NCBI RefSeq assembly: GCF_008086045.1
Contig: NZ_VSEY01000017.1
Span: forward strand, 62,001-126,000
Direction of reading: 5' to 3'
Length of the DNA: 64,000 nt
DNA from: Nonomuraea sp. PA05
GTDB taxonomy: Bacteria > Actinomycetota > Actinomycetes > Streptosporangiales > Streptosporangiaceae
The notes under the pieces were generated by a model. That model had not been told where the DNA came from. It made no database searches and saw nothing but the letters and a program-made list of their open reading frames with translations. The position numbers were made by a program, and so were the translations under genes. This document shows positions 41,951-49,696 of the stretch, one piece after another; the stretch's first letter is position 1; each line of letters begins with the position of its first letter.

Positions 41951-42868
41951 TTATTGGCCCTGGTGGTGCGGTTGGTCCTCTTGCGGAACGTGGGACGCGG
42001 CGTCGAGGGTGGCGGCCCAGCTGGCGAGCAGGCGCAAGGCGTCGTGGGAGGGGGTGTCGGGCGCCGCGGTGTAGACGGTCAGATTGAGGCCGGGGTCGGC
42101 GTGCAGGTCCATGGACTCGTAGTCGAGGACCAGGTCGCCGATGGCCGGGTGGTGGAAGGTCTTGGTGCCGGTGTGGTGCAGGCGGACGTTGTGCTGGGCC
42201 CAGCGGCTGCGGAAGTCGTCGCTGCGGGTGGACAGCTCGCCGATCAGATGCGTGAGATCGGCGTTGTACGGGTCACGGCCGCATTCGGTGCGCAGCAGGG
42301 CGACCGTGGTGTCGGCGGCGGCCTCCCAGTGGGGGTGAAAGTCGGGCCCGGCCGGGTCGAGGAACTGGAAGCGCGCGATGTTGGCCGGCTGAGGGCGTGC
42401 CGGGCTCTGACCGCCACCGGGGTCCGACATCTGGTAGACCGGCCAGTACATGGCGCGGCCGAGCCGGTTGGCGGCCACGATGTCCATCCGGCCGTTACGG
42501 ATGATCGACGGAGCGTCCGTCATCGCGTCGAGCATGCGCTGCAGCCCGGGCCGGACCTTGTGGACGAGGCGACGGGGACGGGCGCGAGCGCCTGCGGCAC
42601 GGGCCAGGTCGAACAGGTGGGAGCGTTCGGCGTCGTCGAGCTGGAGGGCTCGGGCGACGGCGTTCAGCACGTCCTCGGAGACGCCGCTGATGTGGCCCTT
42701 CTCCAGACGGGTGTACCAGTCGGTGCTCACCCCGGCCAGGACGGCGACCTCCTCGCGGCGTAGCCCTGGCACCCTGCGGCGCCCGCCGGGGGCGAGCCCG
42801 GCCTGCTGCGGGGTGATCCTGGCGCGTCGGCTGGCGAGGAAATCGCGGATCTCGTCTCGGTTGTCCAC
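41951..42868 (-). CDS. XRE-family regulator with MmyB-like ligand-binding domain
   Basis: The 305-aa product has an N-terminal HTH (RVPGLRREEVAVLAGVSTDW YTRLEKG; ~residues 33-58) and a PAS-like MmyB domain (DIVAANRLGRAMYWPVYQ, LIGELSTRSDDFRSRWAQHN VRLHHTGTKTFHHPAIGDLV), ending in TVYTAAPDTPSHDALRLL. These regulators often control adjacent oxidoreductases. It is divergent to the CMD-cupin-dehydrogenase-pao operon (starts 324 bases apart) and is paralogous to the XRE gene at 53818-54720, which likewise stands beside a paralogous oxidoreductase set. Confidence 0.9.
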   Translation of the reverse strand: MDNRDEIRDFLASRRARITPQQAGLAPGGRRRVPGLRREEVAVLAGVSTDWYTRLEKGHISGVSEDVLNAVARALQLDDAERSHLFDLARAAGARARPRRLVHKVRPGLQRMLDAMTDAPSIIRNGRMDIVAANRLGRAMYWPVYQMSDPGGGQSPARPQPANIARFQFLDPAGPDFHPHWEAAADTTVALLRTECGRDPYNADLTHLIGELSTRSDDFRSRWAQHNVRLHHTGTKTFHHPAIGDLVLDYESMDLHADPGLNLTVYTAAPDTPSHDALRLLASWAATLDAASHVPQEDQPHHQGQ

Positions 42869-43192
42869 CTTCCCACTGTAGGAAGCGGCCGGATGCGGAA
42901 GGGGGTAGAGGTTGTCCCCCGATAAAGGCGACCTCCCGCGCGTGCCAGGAAGTCGGTTTGCTGGGCGTGGTGACGCGGAGTGATGGCGTGCGCCACGGCT
43001 CTTGAGATCAGCAGAAGGCCGGTCACACGAGCGTGTGCCCCGTTCGATCGGATGTCGTTCCCAGCGGCGGTCGCCGTCCAGGGAAAAGGCGGCCGGTCAG
43101 CCGGGGCAAAGGAACGCCCTCGGGGAGGCCATCTTCTCCTCGGGCGGGACCAGCTGACCTGTTCCCGGTAAGAGGGCGAGAAAGGGGAGGCG
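42869..43192. promoter_or_regulatory. Divergent intergenic region between the XRE regulator and the CMD operon
   Basis: 324 bases without a supported ORF. It ends in a strong purine-rich ribosome site (AAAGGGGAGG, 43181-43190) for the CMD gene. No convincing palindrome or -35/-10 pair was found. Confidence 0.4.
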
Positions 43193-43525
43193 ATGCGGAT
43201 GTCGAGTGACAAGCCGTCCGGCGCCAAGGCCGTGTTCGGGGATTTCGCCCCGCAACTGGTGCGGCTGACCGATGACGTGCTGTTCGGGCAGGTGTGGCCG
43301 GATGAGGGCCTGTCGCGACGGGATCGGAGTCTGGTGACGGTGGCGGCGCTGGTGGCCCTGTACCGGGGCAACGAGCTGCCCTTCCATCTGAAGACGGCCA
43401 TGGACAACGGGTTGAGCGTCGAGGAGCTGAAGCACGCGATCACCCACCTGGCCTTCTACGCCGGCTGGCCGAACGCGATGACCGCCATGACCCAGCTGAA
43501 GAAGATCGTCGAAGAGGGGAGCTGA
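43193..43525 (+). CDS. Carboxymuconolactone decarboxylase-family protein
   Basis: This 110-aa all-helical CMD-domain protein contains LSRRDRSLVTVAALVALYRG NELPFH, the conserved helix with Arg-x-Arg-x-Leu, and LKHAITHLAFYAGWPNAMTA. The Cys-x-x-Cys of AhpD-type peroxidase members is absent, so it is closer to the gamma-carboxymuconolactone decarboxylase side or a related enzyme. A strong ribosome site abuts the ATG (43193), so ATG 43199 may be used instead. It is the first gene of the operon continuing with a cupin (1 base later) and a zinc dehydrogenase; CMD-cupin pairs are common and may act together. Confidence 0.88.
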   Translation: MRMSSDKPSGAKAVFGDFAPQLVRLTDDVLFGQVWPDEGLSRRDRSLVTVAALVALYRGNELPFHLKTAMDNGLSVEELKHAITHLAFYAGWPNAMTAMTQLKKIVEEGS

Positions 43526-43526
43526 C

Positions 43527-43928
43527 GTGCAGCTGATCGAGCAGCCGCCCACCAGCAAGGCGCCGGCGGAGATGTTCACCGGGGACGTCTGGTGGGATGT
43601 GATCTACCGGGGTGTGGAGCCGTCGCGGGCGCGGGCGAACATGGTCCGGTTCGCGCCGTGCGCCCGCACCGCGTGGCACTCCCACGGGCTCGGCCAGACC
43701 CTGTTCATCGTGGAGGGCGTCGCGCTGATCCAGGCACGCGGCGGGCGGCTGATCGAGGCCCACCCGGGCGACATCGTGTACACCCCGCCGGGCGAGGAGC
43801 ACTGGCACGGCGCCGCCCCCGACCGTTTCATGGTCCACCTGGCGCTGTGGGAGAGCGATGAGACCACCTGGCTGGAGCACGTCAGCGACGCCGAGTACGG
43901 CGCCGCGCGCTCCAGCACCCGCCGTTGA
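43527..43928 (+). CDS. Cupin-domain protein
   Basis: This 133-aa single-domain cupin has metal-site motif 1 in CARTAWHSHGLGQTLFIVEG (His-x-His, later Glu) and motif 2 in GDIVYTPPGEEHWHGAAPDR (His). It starts with GTG one base after the CMD stop. Small cupins paired with CMD proteins are frequent; the reaction is not known. Operon position before a zinc-dependent alcohol dehydrogenase suggests a role in handling a small carbonyl or quinone compound. Confidence 0.88.
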   Translation: MQLIEQPPTSKAPAEMFTGDVWWDVIYRGVEPSRARANMVRFAPCARTAWHSHGLGQTLFIVEGVALIQARGGRLIEAHPGDIVYTPPGEEHWHGAAPDRFMVHLALWESDETTWLEHVSDAEYGAARSSTRR

Positions 43929-43957
43929 AACCTGATACTCGTGAAGGAGATCCGCTC

Positions 43958-44980
43958 ATGCGCGGAGCAGTCCTGTACGCCCCGGCCGACGTGCGCGTCG
44001 AGGACCGCCCGGATCCGGCGATCATCGAGCCGACGGATGCGATCATCCGCCTGTCGGCGACGTGCATCTGCGGCTCGGACCTGTGGCCGTACCGGGGTGT
44101 GGAGAAGCTCGACGGGCCGGCCGTGATGGGGCACGAGTACGTCGGCGTCGTGGAGGAGATCGGCGACCAGGTCACCACGATCAAGCCGGGCCAGTTCGTG
44201 GTCGGCTCGTTCTGGGCTTCGGACAACACCTGCGAGATCTGCCGGGCGGGCTACCAGAGCGGGTGCGTGAACCGCGTGCTCATGGGCACGATCGGCACCC
44301 AGTCCCAGCTGGCGCGGGTTCCGCTCGCCGACGGCACCTTGGTCGCCACGCCCGGCATGCCGGACGCCGGCCTGGTGCCGAGCCTGCTGGCCGCCTCCGA
44401 CGTGCTGGGCACCGGCTGGTTCGCCGCCGTCGCCGCCGCGGCGGGCCCCGGCAAGACCGTCGCGGTCGTCGGCGACGGCGCGGTCGGCCTGTGCGGCGTC
44501 CTGGCCGCCAAGCAGCTCGGCGCCGAGCGGATCATCGCGATGAGCCGGCACGCGCCGCGTCAGGAACTGGCCCGTCAGTTCGGCGCCACCGACATCGTCA
44601 CCGAACGCGGCGACGACGGCGTCGCCCAGATCAAGGAGATGACGGGCGGACTCGGCGCCCATGGCGTCATCGAGGCGGTCGGCACCCAGGAGTCGATGCT
44701 GCAGGCCATCCGCTCCACCCGCGCCGGCGGCCACGTCGGCTACGTCGGCGTCGCGCACGACGTCGCGTTGCCCGGCGACGAACTGTTCTTCTCCCTGGTG
44801 CACCTGCACGGCGGCCCCGCGCCGGTACGCCAGTACCTGCCCGAGTTCATCGACCTGATCTACAGCGGCGCCATCGACCCCGGCAAGGTCTTCGACCTGA
44901 CCCTGCCCCTGGACCAGGCGGCCGAGGGATACCGGGCCATGGACGAACGCCGCGCCATCAAGGTCCTCCTGCAGCCCTGA
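43958..44980 (+). CDS. Zinc-dependent medium-chain alcohol dehydrogenase
   Basis: This 340-aa MDR-superfamily enzyme has catalytic zinc site ATCICGSDLWPYRG and GHEYVGVVEE, partial structural-zinc loop ASDNTCEICRAGYQSGC and Rossmann motif VAVVGDGAVGLCGVLAAKQL. ATG 43958 has a GGAG ribosome site; the in-frame extension to 43925 lies in the cupin 3' end and is excluded. It is paralogous to 55972-57006 (shared opening ...VRVEDRPDP). Substrate unknown; it probably interconverts an alcohol and the aldehyde used by the PaoABC-type oxidoreductase encoded next. Confidence 0.9.
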   Translation: MRGAVLYAPADVRVEDRPDPAIIEPTDAIIRLSATCICGSDLWPYRGVEKLDGPAVMGHEYVGVVEEIGDQVTTIKPGQFVVGSFWASDNTCEICRAGYQSGCVNRVLMGTIGTQSQLARVPLADGTLVATPGMPDAGLVPSLLAASDVLGTGWFAAVAAAAGPGKTVAVVGDGAVGLCGVLAAKQLGAERIIAMSRHAPRQELARQFGATDIVTERGDDGVAQIKEMTGGLGAHGVIEAVGTQESMLQAIRSTRAGGHVGYVGVAHDVALPGDELFFSLVHLHGGPAPVRQYLPEFIDLIYSGAIDPGKVFDLTLPLDQAAEGYRAMDERRAIKVLLQP

Positions 44981-45022
44981 GCCGGAGCTCCCCTGGCGAA
45001 CCTGAGGAGAAACGAGATATTC

Positions 45023-45673
45023 GTGTCTGACAAGCTCTCTGGCGAAGACCACCGCGACGGGCGCGCACCGGCCGGGGTGTCCCGGCGGGGCTTCCTGTCG
45101 GCGACCGCTGCCGGTGGCGTGGTCGCCGGCGTCCTGCCGCCCGCGCTCGCCGCCGAGCAGGCCGGCGCCTCGATCGCGCAGGCGGTGGCGCCCGGCGGTC
45201 ACAGCAGCGCGCTGTCGGTGACGGTGAACGGGCGCCGCCACCAGGTGACCATCGACAACCGGACCTCGCTGCTGGACCTGCTGCGTGAGCGCCTGGCGTT
45301 GCCGGGCACGAAGAAGGGCTGCGACCAGGGGGCGTGCGGGGCGTGCACGGTGCTGTTGAACGGCCGCCGGGTCAACGCGTGCCTGACGCTGGCGGTGCGC
45401 TGCCAGGACGCCGAGGTCACCACGATCGAGGGCCTGGCCGCCGACGGCGGTGAGCTGCACCCGTTGCAGCAGGCGTTCATCGAGCAGGACGCCTTCCAGT
45501 GCGGCTACTGCACCCCGGGACAGATCGTGTCCGGCGTCGGCTGCATCCGCGAGGGACACACCGGCTCCCGGGAGGAGATCCGGGAGTGGATGAGCGGCAA
45601 CCTGTGCCGCTGCGGCTGCTACGTCAAGATCGTCAACGCGGTCGCGCAGGCGGCCAGTGAACAGGGGAGCTGA
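45023..45673 (+). CDS. Aldehyde oxidoreductase 2Fe-2S subunit with Tat signal (PaoA-like)
   Basis: This 216-aa small subunit of a xanthine-oxidase-family molybdoenzyme has a twin-arginine signal, SRRGFLSATAAGGVVAGV, for export of the folded complex. The ferredoxin domain carries CDQGACGACTVLLNG and the all-helical domain carries QCGYCTPGQIVSG and CRCGCYVKIV, together binding two 2Fe-2S clusters. GTG start with an upstream GAGGAG site. FAD- and molybdopterin-subunit genes follow with 2-base spacing and 4-base overlap. Known PaoABC enzymes oxidise aromatic aldehydes to acids in the periplasm. A diverged paralogue is at 52888-53538. Confidence 0.92.
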   Translation: MSDKLSGEDHRDGRAPAGVSRRGFLSATAAGGVVAGVLPPALAAEQAGASIAQAVAPGGHSSALSVTVNGRRHQVTIDNRTSLLDLLRERLALPGTKKGCDQGACGACTVLLNGRRVNACLTLAVRCQDAEVTTIEGLAADGGELHPLQQAFIEQDAFQCGYCTPGQIVSGVGCIREGHTGSREEIREWMSGNLCRCGCYVKIVNAVAQAASEQGS

Positions 45674-45675
45674 GC

Positions 45676-46653
45676 GTGTACCCCTTCGCCTACACCAAAC
45701 CCGCCGACACCCGCACCGCGCTCGCCGCCGGGGCGCGCGGCGGACGCTACCTCGCCGGCGGCACGACGCTGGTGGACCTGATGCGCGAGACGGTCGAACG
45801 CCCCGGCACCCTGGTCGACATCAGCGGCCTGCCCCTGGACGACATCCGGCTGACCGGCGACGGACTGCGGATCGGCGCGCTGGCCCGCATGGCCGACGTC
45901 GCCGCCCACCCCCGGGTGCGCTCCGCCTACCCGGTGATCAGCCAGGCGCTGGAGCTGAGCGCCTCGGCGCAGTTGCGCAACATGGCCACCATCGGCGGCA
46001 ACCTCCTGCAACGCACCCGCTGCACCTACTTCCGCGACGTCAGCGCAGCCTGCAACAAGCGGCAGCGCGGCTCCGGCTGCGCCGCGCTGGAGGGCTACAA
46101 CCGCTCCCACGCGATCCTCGGCACCTCGGACGCGTGCGTGGCCACCCACCCCTCCGACCTGGCCGTCGCCCTGGCGGCGCTGGACGCGCGCATGCACCTG
46201 CTGGGCCCGGACGGGGAACGTGCCCTGGCGCTGACCGCGTTCCTGCTGCGGCCGGGCGACACCCCCGACCGCGAGCACGACCTGCGGCCCGGCGAGCTGA
46301 TCACCGCCGTGGAGATCCCGCCGCACCCGCAGCCGCTGCGCTCGGGCTACCTGAAGGTCCGCGACCGGCAGTCGTACGAGTTCGCGCTCACCTCCGCGGC
46401 CGTCGTGCTGCACATCACCGGCGGCGTCATCCGCGAGGCCCGGGTCGCGGCCGGCGGCGTCGGCACGGTGCCATGGCGGCTGACCGCCGTGGAGAAGCGC
46501 CTGGCCGGCGAGCGCCCGTCGGAGCGACTGTGGGAGCAGGCCGCCGCCCTCGCCGCCGGCGGCGCCCGCCCGCTGCGGCACAACGCCTTCAAGGCCGACC
46601 TGCTCAAACGCACCGTCGAACGTCAACTGCGCACCGTGGGAGGCACCCGATGA
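45676..46653 (+). CDS. Aldehyde oxidoreductase FAD-binding subunit (PaoB-like)
   Basis: The 325-aa medium subunit has the FAD-binding stretch GGRYLAGGTTLVDLMRETVE and the second FAD motif AQLRNMATIGGNLLQRTRC. It also contains the Cys-rich insertion RCTYFRDVSAACNKRQRGSG followed by CAALEG, which in PaoB and hydroxybenzoyl-CoA reductase beta subunits binds an extra 4Fe-4S cluster. The CO-dehydrogenase-type C-terminal domain follows. GTG start 2 bases after the 2Fe-2S gene; 4-base overlap with the molybdenum subunit. Paralogue at 51901-52881. Confidence 0.92.
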   Translation: MYPFAYTKPADTRTALAAGARGGRYLAGGTTLVDLMRETVERPGTLVDISGLPLDDIRLTGDGLRIGALARMADVAAHPRVRSAYPVISQALELSASAQLRNMATIGGNLLQRTRCTYFRDVSAACNKRQRGSGCAALEGYNRSHAILGTSDACVATHPSDLAVALAALDARMHLLGPDGERALALTAFLLRPGDTPDREHDLRPGELITAVEIPPHPQPLRSGYLKVRDRQSYEFALTSAAVVLHITGGVIREARVAAGGVGTVPWRLTAVEKRLAGERPSERLWEQAAALAAGGARPLRHNAFKADLLKRTVERQLRTVGGTR

Positions 46654-48845
46654 CCCGGCCCGCGACGGGCACGCCACTGTCCCGCGTGGACGGCCGCCTC
46701 AAGGTCACCGGCCAGGCCACCTACGCCGCCGAACACCGCGCTGACGGCACGGTGCACGGCGTGATCGTCACCAGCACGGTGGGCAAGGGACGCATCACCG
46801 CGATCGACACCCGCCAGGCCGCCGCCCAGCCCGGCGTACTCACCGTCATCAGCCACCTGAACGCGCCCAAGCTGCCTTACCGCCCCTTCCGCGGCGTCAC
46901 CGACCCGCCGCGCGGCGAGCACCTGCGGGTCTTCCAGGACGACCGGGTCCGCTTCTTCGGCCAGCCGGTCGCCGTCGCGGTGGCCGAAACCCTGGAGGCC
47001 GCCCAGCACGCCGCGAGCCTCGTCAAGGTCGCCTACGCCGCCGAACGTCCCGCGACCGACCTGTCCTCACCGGCCGGCGAGCCCAACGAGCCCGAGAACT
47101 ACCAGCGGGGCGACGCCGATCAGGCGCTGCGGCAGGCGCACACCCGCATCGAGCAGACCTACCGGCTCCAGCGCGAGCACCACAACCCGATGGAGCCGCA
47201 CGCCACCATCGCCCGCTGGGACGGCGACCGGCTGACGGTGTGGGACAAGACCCAGATGGTGCTCAACACCCGGGCCGCCCTCGCCTCCGTGTTCGGCATC
47301 CCCGAGGACGGGGTGCGCGTCATCTCGCCGTTCGTCGGCGGCGCGTTCGGCAGCGGCCTGCGCGCCTGGCCGCACGTGACCGTTGCGGCTCTGGCCGCCC
47401 GCCAGGTACGCCGCCCCGTCAAGGTCGTCCTCACCCGCGAGCAGATGTACTCCGGGACCGGGTTCCGCCCGGTCACCGAGTACAAGCTGACCATGGGCGC
47501 CGACCAGCGCGGCCGGCTCACCGCGGCCGTGCACGACATCCGCGCCGAGACCTCCACCTACGAGGACTACCGCGAGGCGCTGACCATCCTGGGCCAGATG
47601 ACCTACACCACCCCGAACGTCCGCCAGACCTACCGGTCGATCCCGCTGGACATCAGCACCCCCACCTGGATGCGCGGCCCCGGCAACGCCACCGCCGCCT
47701 TCGCCATCGAATGCGCCATGGACGAGCTGGCCCACGAAGCCGGCATCGACCCGATCGAGCTGCGCCTGCGCAACGAACCCGAGCAGGATCCGGGCACCGG
47801 AGCCCCGTTCTCCACCCGTCGACTGCGCGAATGCTTCCGCGTCGGTGCCCGAACCATCGGCTGGGACGACCGCAACCCCAAGCCGCGTTCCACGCGTGAC
47901 GGCGACTGGCTGATCGGCACCGGCGTCGCCGTGGCGGCCTACCACACCGGCCGCGCCCCGGCCCAAGCCCTGGCCAGGCTGACCGAGGACGGCACCGCGA
48001 CCGTCCAGTCCGCGACCTCCGACATGGGGCCCGGCACCTACACCTCGATGACCCAGGTCGCCGCCGACGCCCTCGGCCTGCCCGTCTCCCGGGTGCGCTT
48101 CCAGCTCGGCGACTCCACCATGCCGCCGGCCCCGCCCCACGGCGGCTCCATGACCATGGCCAGCGTCGGCTCCGCCGTCGCCGACACCTGCGACAAGCTC
48201 CGCCGCCAAGCCACCGACCTCGCCATCGACGACCCGGGCTCACCCCTGCACGGGGCCTCCGCCGACGACGTCGTCGCCGACAACGGCCGCCTGCACCTGC
48301 GCGACGACCCCGGCCGCGGCGAGACCTACCAGCAACTGCTGGCCCGCATCGGCCGCCCTCACCTGGAGGCGCGCGGCGGCTACACCCCCGGCGACGAGGT
48401 GGAGCGCCTGTCCACCCACGCCTACGGCGCCGTGTTCGCCGAGATCGCCGTGGACGAGCGGCTCGGCCTGGTCCGCATCCGACGGGTACTCGGCGTCTAC
48501 GACGCCGGCCGCATCATCAACCCCAAGCTCGCCCACAGCCAGGCCATCGGCGGCCTGGTCGGCGGCATCGGCATGGCCCTGCTGGAGCACACCGTCGCCG
48601 ACCCCCGCGACGGCCGCCTCGTCAACGCCAACCTGGCTGACTACCTCGTCCCCACCAACGCCGACGTCCCCGACGTCAACGCCGTCTACCTGGACGGCGA
48701 GGACCGCCAAGCCGACCCCATCGGCGTCAAGGGCCTGGCCGAGGTCGTCATCGTCGGCGTGGCACCCGCGATCGCCAACGCCGTCTTCCACGCAACCGGC
48801 CGCCGCGTCCGCGACCTGCCCATCACCATCGAAGCCCTCTTGTGA
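46650..48845 (+). CDS. Aldehyde oxidoreductase molybdopterin-binding subunit (PaoC-like)
   Basis: The 731-aa large catalytic subunit of the xanthine oxidase family has SRVDGRLKVTGQATYAAEH at the N-terminus, the molybdopterin loops SPFVGGAFGSGLRAWPHVTV and ATSDMGPGTYTSMTQVAADA, and the C-terminal DPIGVKGLAEVVIVGVAPAI with the position of the catalytic Glu. Hydroxylation of aldehyde to acid is the expected reaction. ATG 46650 overlaps the FAD gene stop; upstream in-frame sequence is the FAD gene read out of frame. Paralogue at 49697-51904. No dedicated maturation chaperone (XdhC/PaoD) is in the window. Confidence 0.93.
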   Translation: MTRPATGTPLSRVDGRLKVTGQATYAAEHRADGTVHGVIVTSTVGKGRITAIDTRQAAAQPGVLTVISHLNAPKLPYRPFRGVTDPPRGEHLRVFQDDRVRFFGQPVAVAVAETLEAAQHAASLVKVAYAAERPATDLSSPAGEPNEPENYQRGDADQALRQAHTRIEQTYRLQREHHNPMEPHATIARWDGDRLTVWDKTQMVLNTRAALASVFGIPEDGVRVISPFVGGAFGSGLRAWPHVTVAALAARQVRRPVKVVLTREQMYSGTGFRPVTEYKLTMGADQRGRLTAAVHDIRAETSTYEDYREALTILGQMTYTTPNVRQTYRSIPLDISTPTWMRGPGNATAAFAIECAMDELAHEAGIDPIELRLRNEPEQDPGTGAPFSTRRLRECFRVGARTIGWDDRNPKPRSTRDGDWLIGTGVAVAAYHTGRAPAQALARLTEDGTATVQSATSDMGPGTYTSMTQVAADALGLPVSRVRFQLGDSTMPPAPPHGGSMTMASVGSAVADTCDKLRRQATDLAIDDPGSPLHGASADDVVADNGRLHLRDDPGRGETYQQLLARIGRPHLEARGGYTPGDEVERLSTHAYGAVFAEIAVDERLGLVRIRRVLGVYDAGRIINPKLAHSQAIGGLVGGIGMALLEHTVADPRDGRLVNANLADYLVPTNADVPDVNAVYLDGEDRQADPIGVKGLAEVVIVGVAPAIANAVFHATGRRVRDLPITIEALL

Positions 48846-48883
48846 TGCACGCCGGGACATTCGCATCCACCAGGAGAATCCGC

Positions 48884-49027
48884 ATGAATCCCACCTACGA
48901 CTTCACCGGGCAGGTCGCCCTCGTCACCGGCGCCGGTTCCGGCATGGGGCTGGCCAGCGCCCGCGCCTTCGCCGGGTCCGGCGCCGCCGTCGCCGTCGCC
49001 GTCACCGACGTCAACGAGACGCCCTGA
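48884..49027 (+). pseudogene. Truncated short-chain dehydrogenase (N-terminal 47 residues)
   Basis: ATG 48884, with an AGGAG ribosome site, starts NPTYDFTGQVALVTGAGSGM followed by GLASARAFAGSGAAVAV, the SDR cofactor-binding Gly-rich motif. After VTDVNETP the frame stops; the catalytic Ser-Tyr-Lys part is gone. It was probably the next gene of the operon before a rearrangement cut it. Confidence 0.8.
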
Positions 49028-49696
49028 ACGCGGCGGCGATGACGGCCTCTTCGCGTTGCTGCTGGGCGAGTTTCAGCGTGCTTGCGACGTCGGCGAGTTC
49101 GCCTCGCAGGCGTTCGGTCTCGTCGAGAGACGCAGCCTTGGCTTGGTGGCCTCCGTGTAGTCCCGGGGAATTTGATCGGATTTCGCTGACCTGCACTGAT
49201 GTCGTTCCTCGGGACGGGAGGCCGCTGTTCGCTTACGGTGTGGGCCGGTTGAGGGTCTGGGCATAGCCGGCGCGCGGGTGGTGGCCGCCTGCAGGGACTC
49301 CAGGAAGCGCTCGACGGCGACCACGATCGGCCGGCGAGGTGGACGGAGCAGGAAAGGCCACGACGGACGCGGGCGCCCTCCTGGCAGGCGAAGTGACACA
49401 TAACGTAGCCGAGTCGGCCGCGCGGGCCGAGCTGGGCGGATACAGCACAGCCTCTGTGACAGATGATGCAACTTCCCTGTCACATACGCCACGGCGCCGC
49501 GGATGTTCAGTCATCGTCGACCTGCTGATCCTCCTTGTTCGTGTCGGCGGCTGATTGAGCCTCGCGATCGAAGTCGTCCCGGGCACTGTCGCTGTCGGGA
49601 TGCTTCCTGGCGGAGCCCGTTCATCGGCGGTCTTGCCGCCTCCGCGTCACTCTCGCTGACGGTGATCGCGTCAGGGCGACCGGCGAGGGTCGCCTT
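49028..49696. other. Junction zone of decayed sequence between the two pao clusters
   Basis: No intact gene. On the minus strand a coding-like stretch encodes SLDETERLRGELADVASTLK LAQQQREEAVIAAAFRASR (about 49020-49140), a coiled-coil remnant. Farther up is VVAVERFLESLQAATTRAPA (about 49270-49330) in another frame. Neither has a recognised family. The zone separates two convergent paralogous gene sets and probably marks a rearrangement point. Confidence 0.45.
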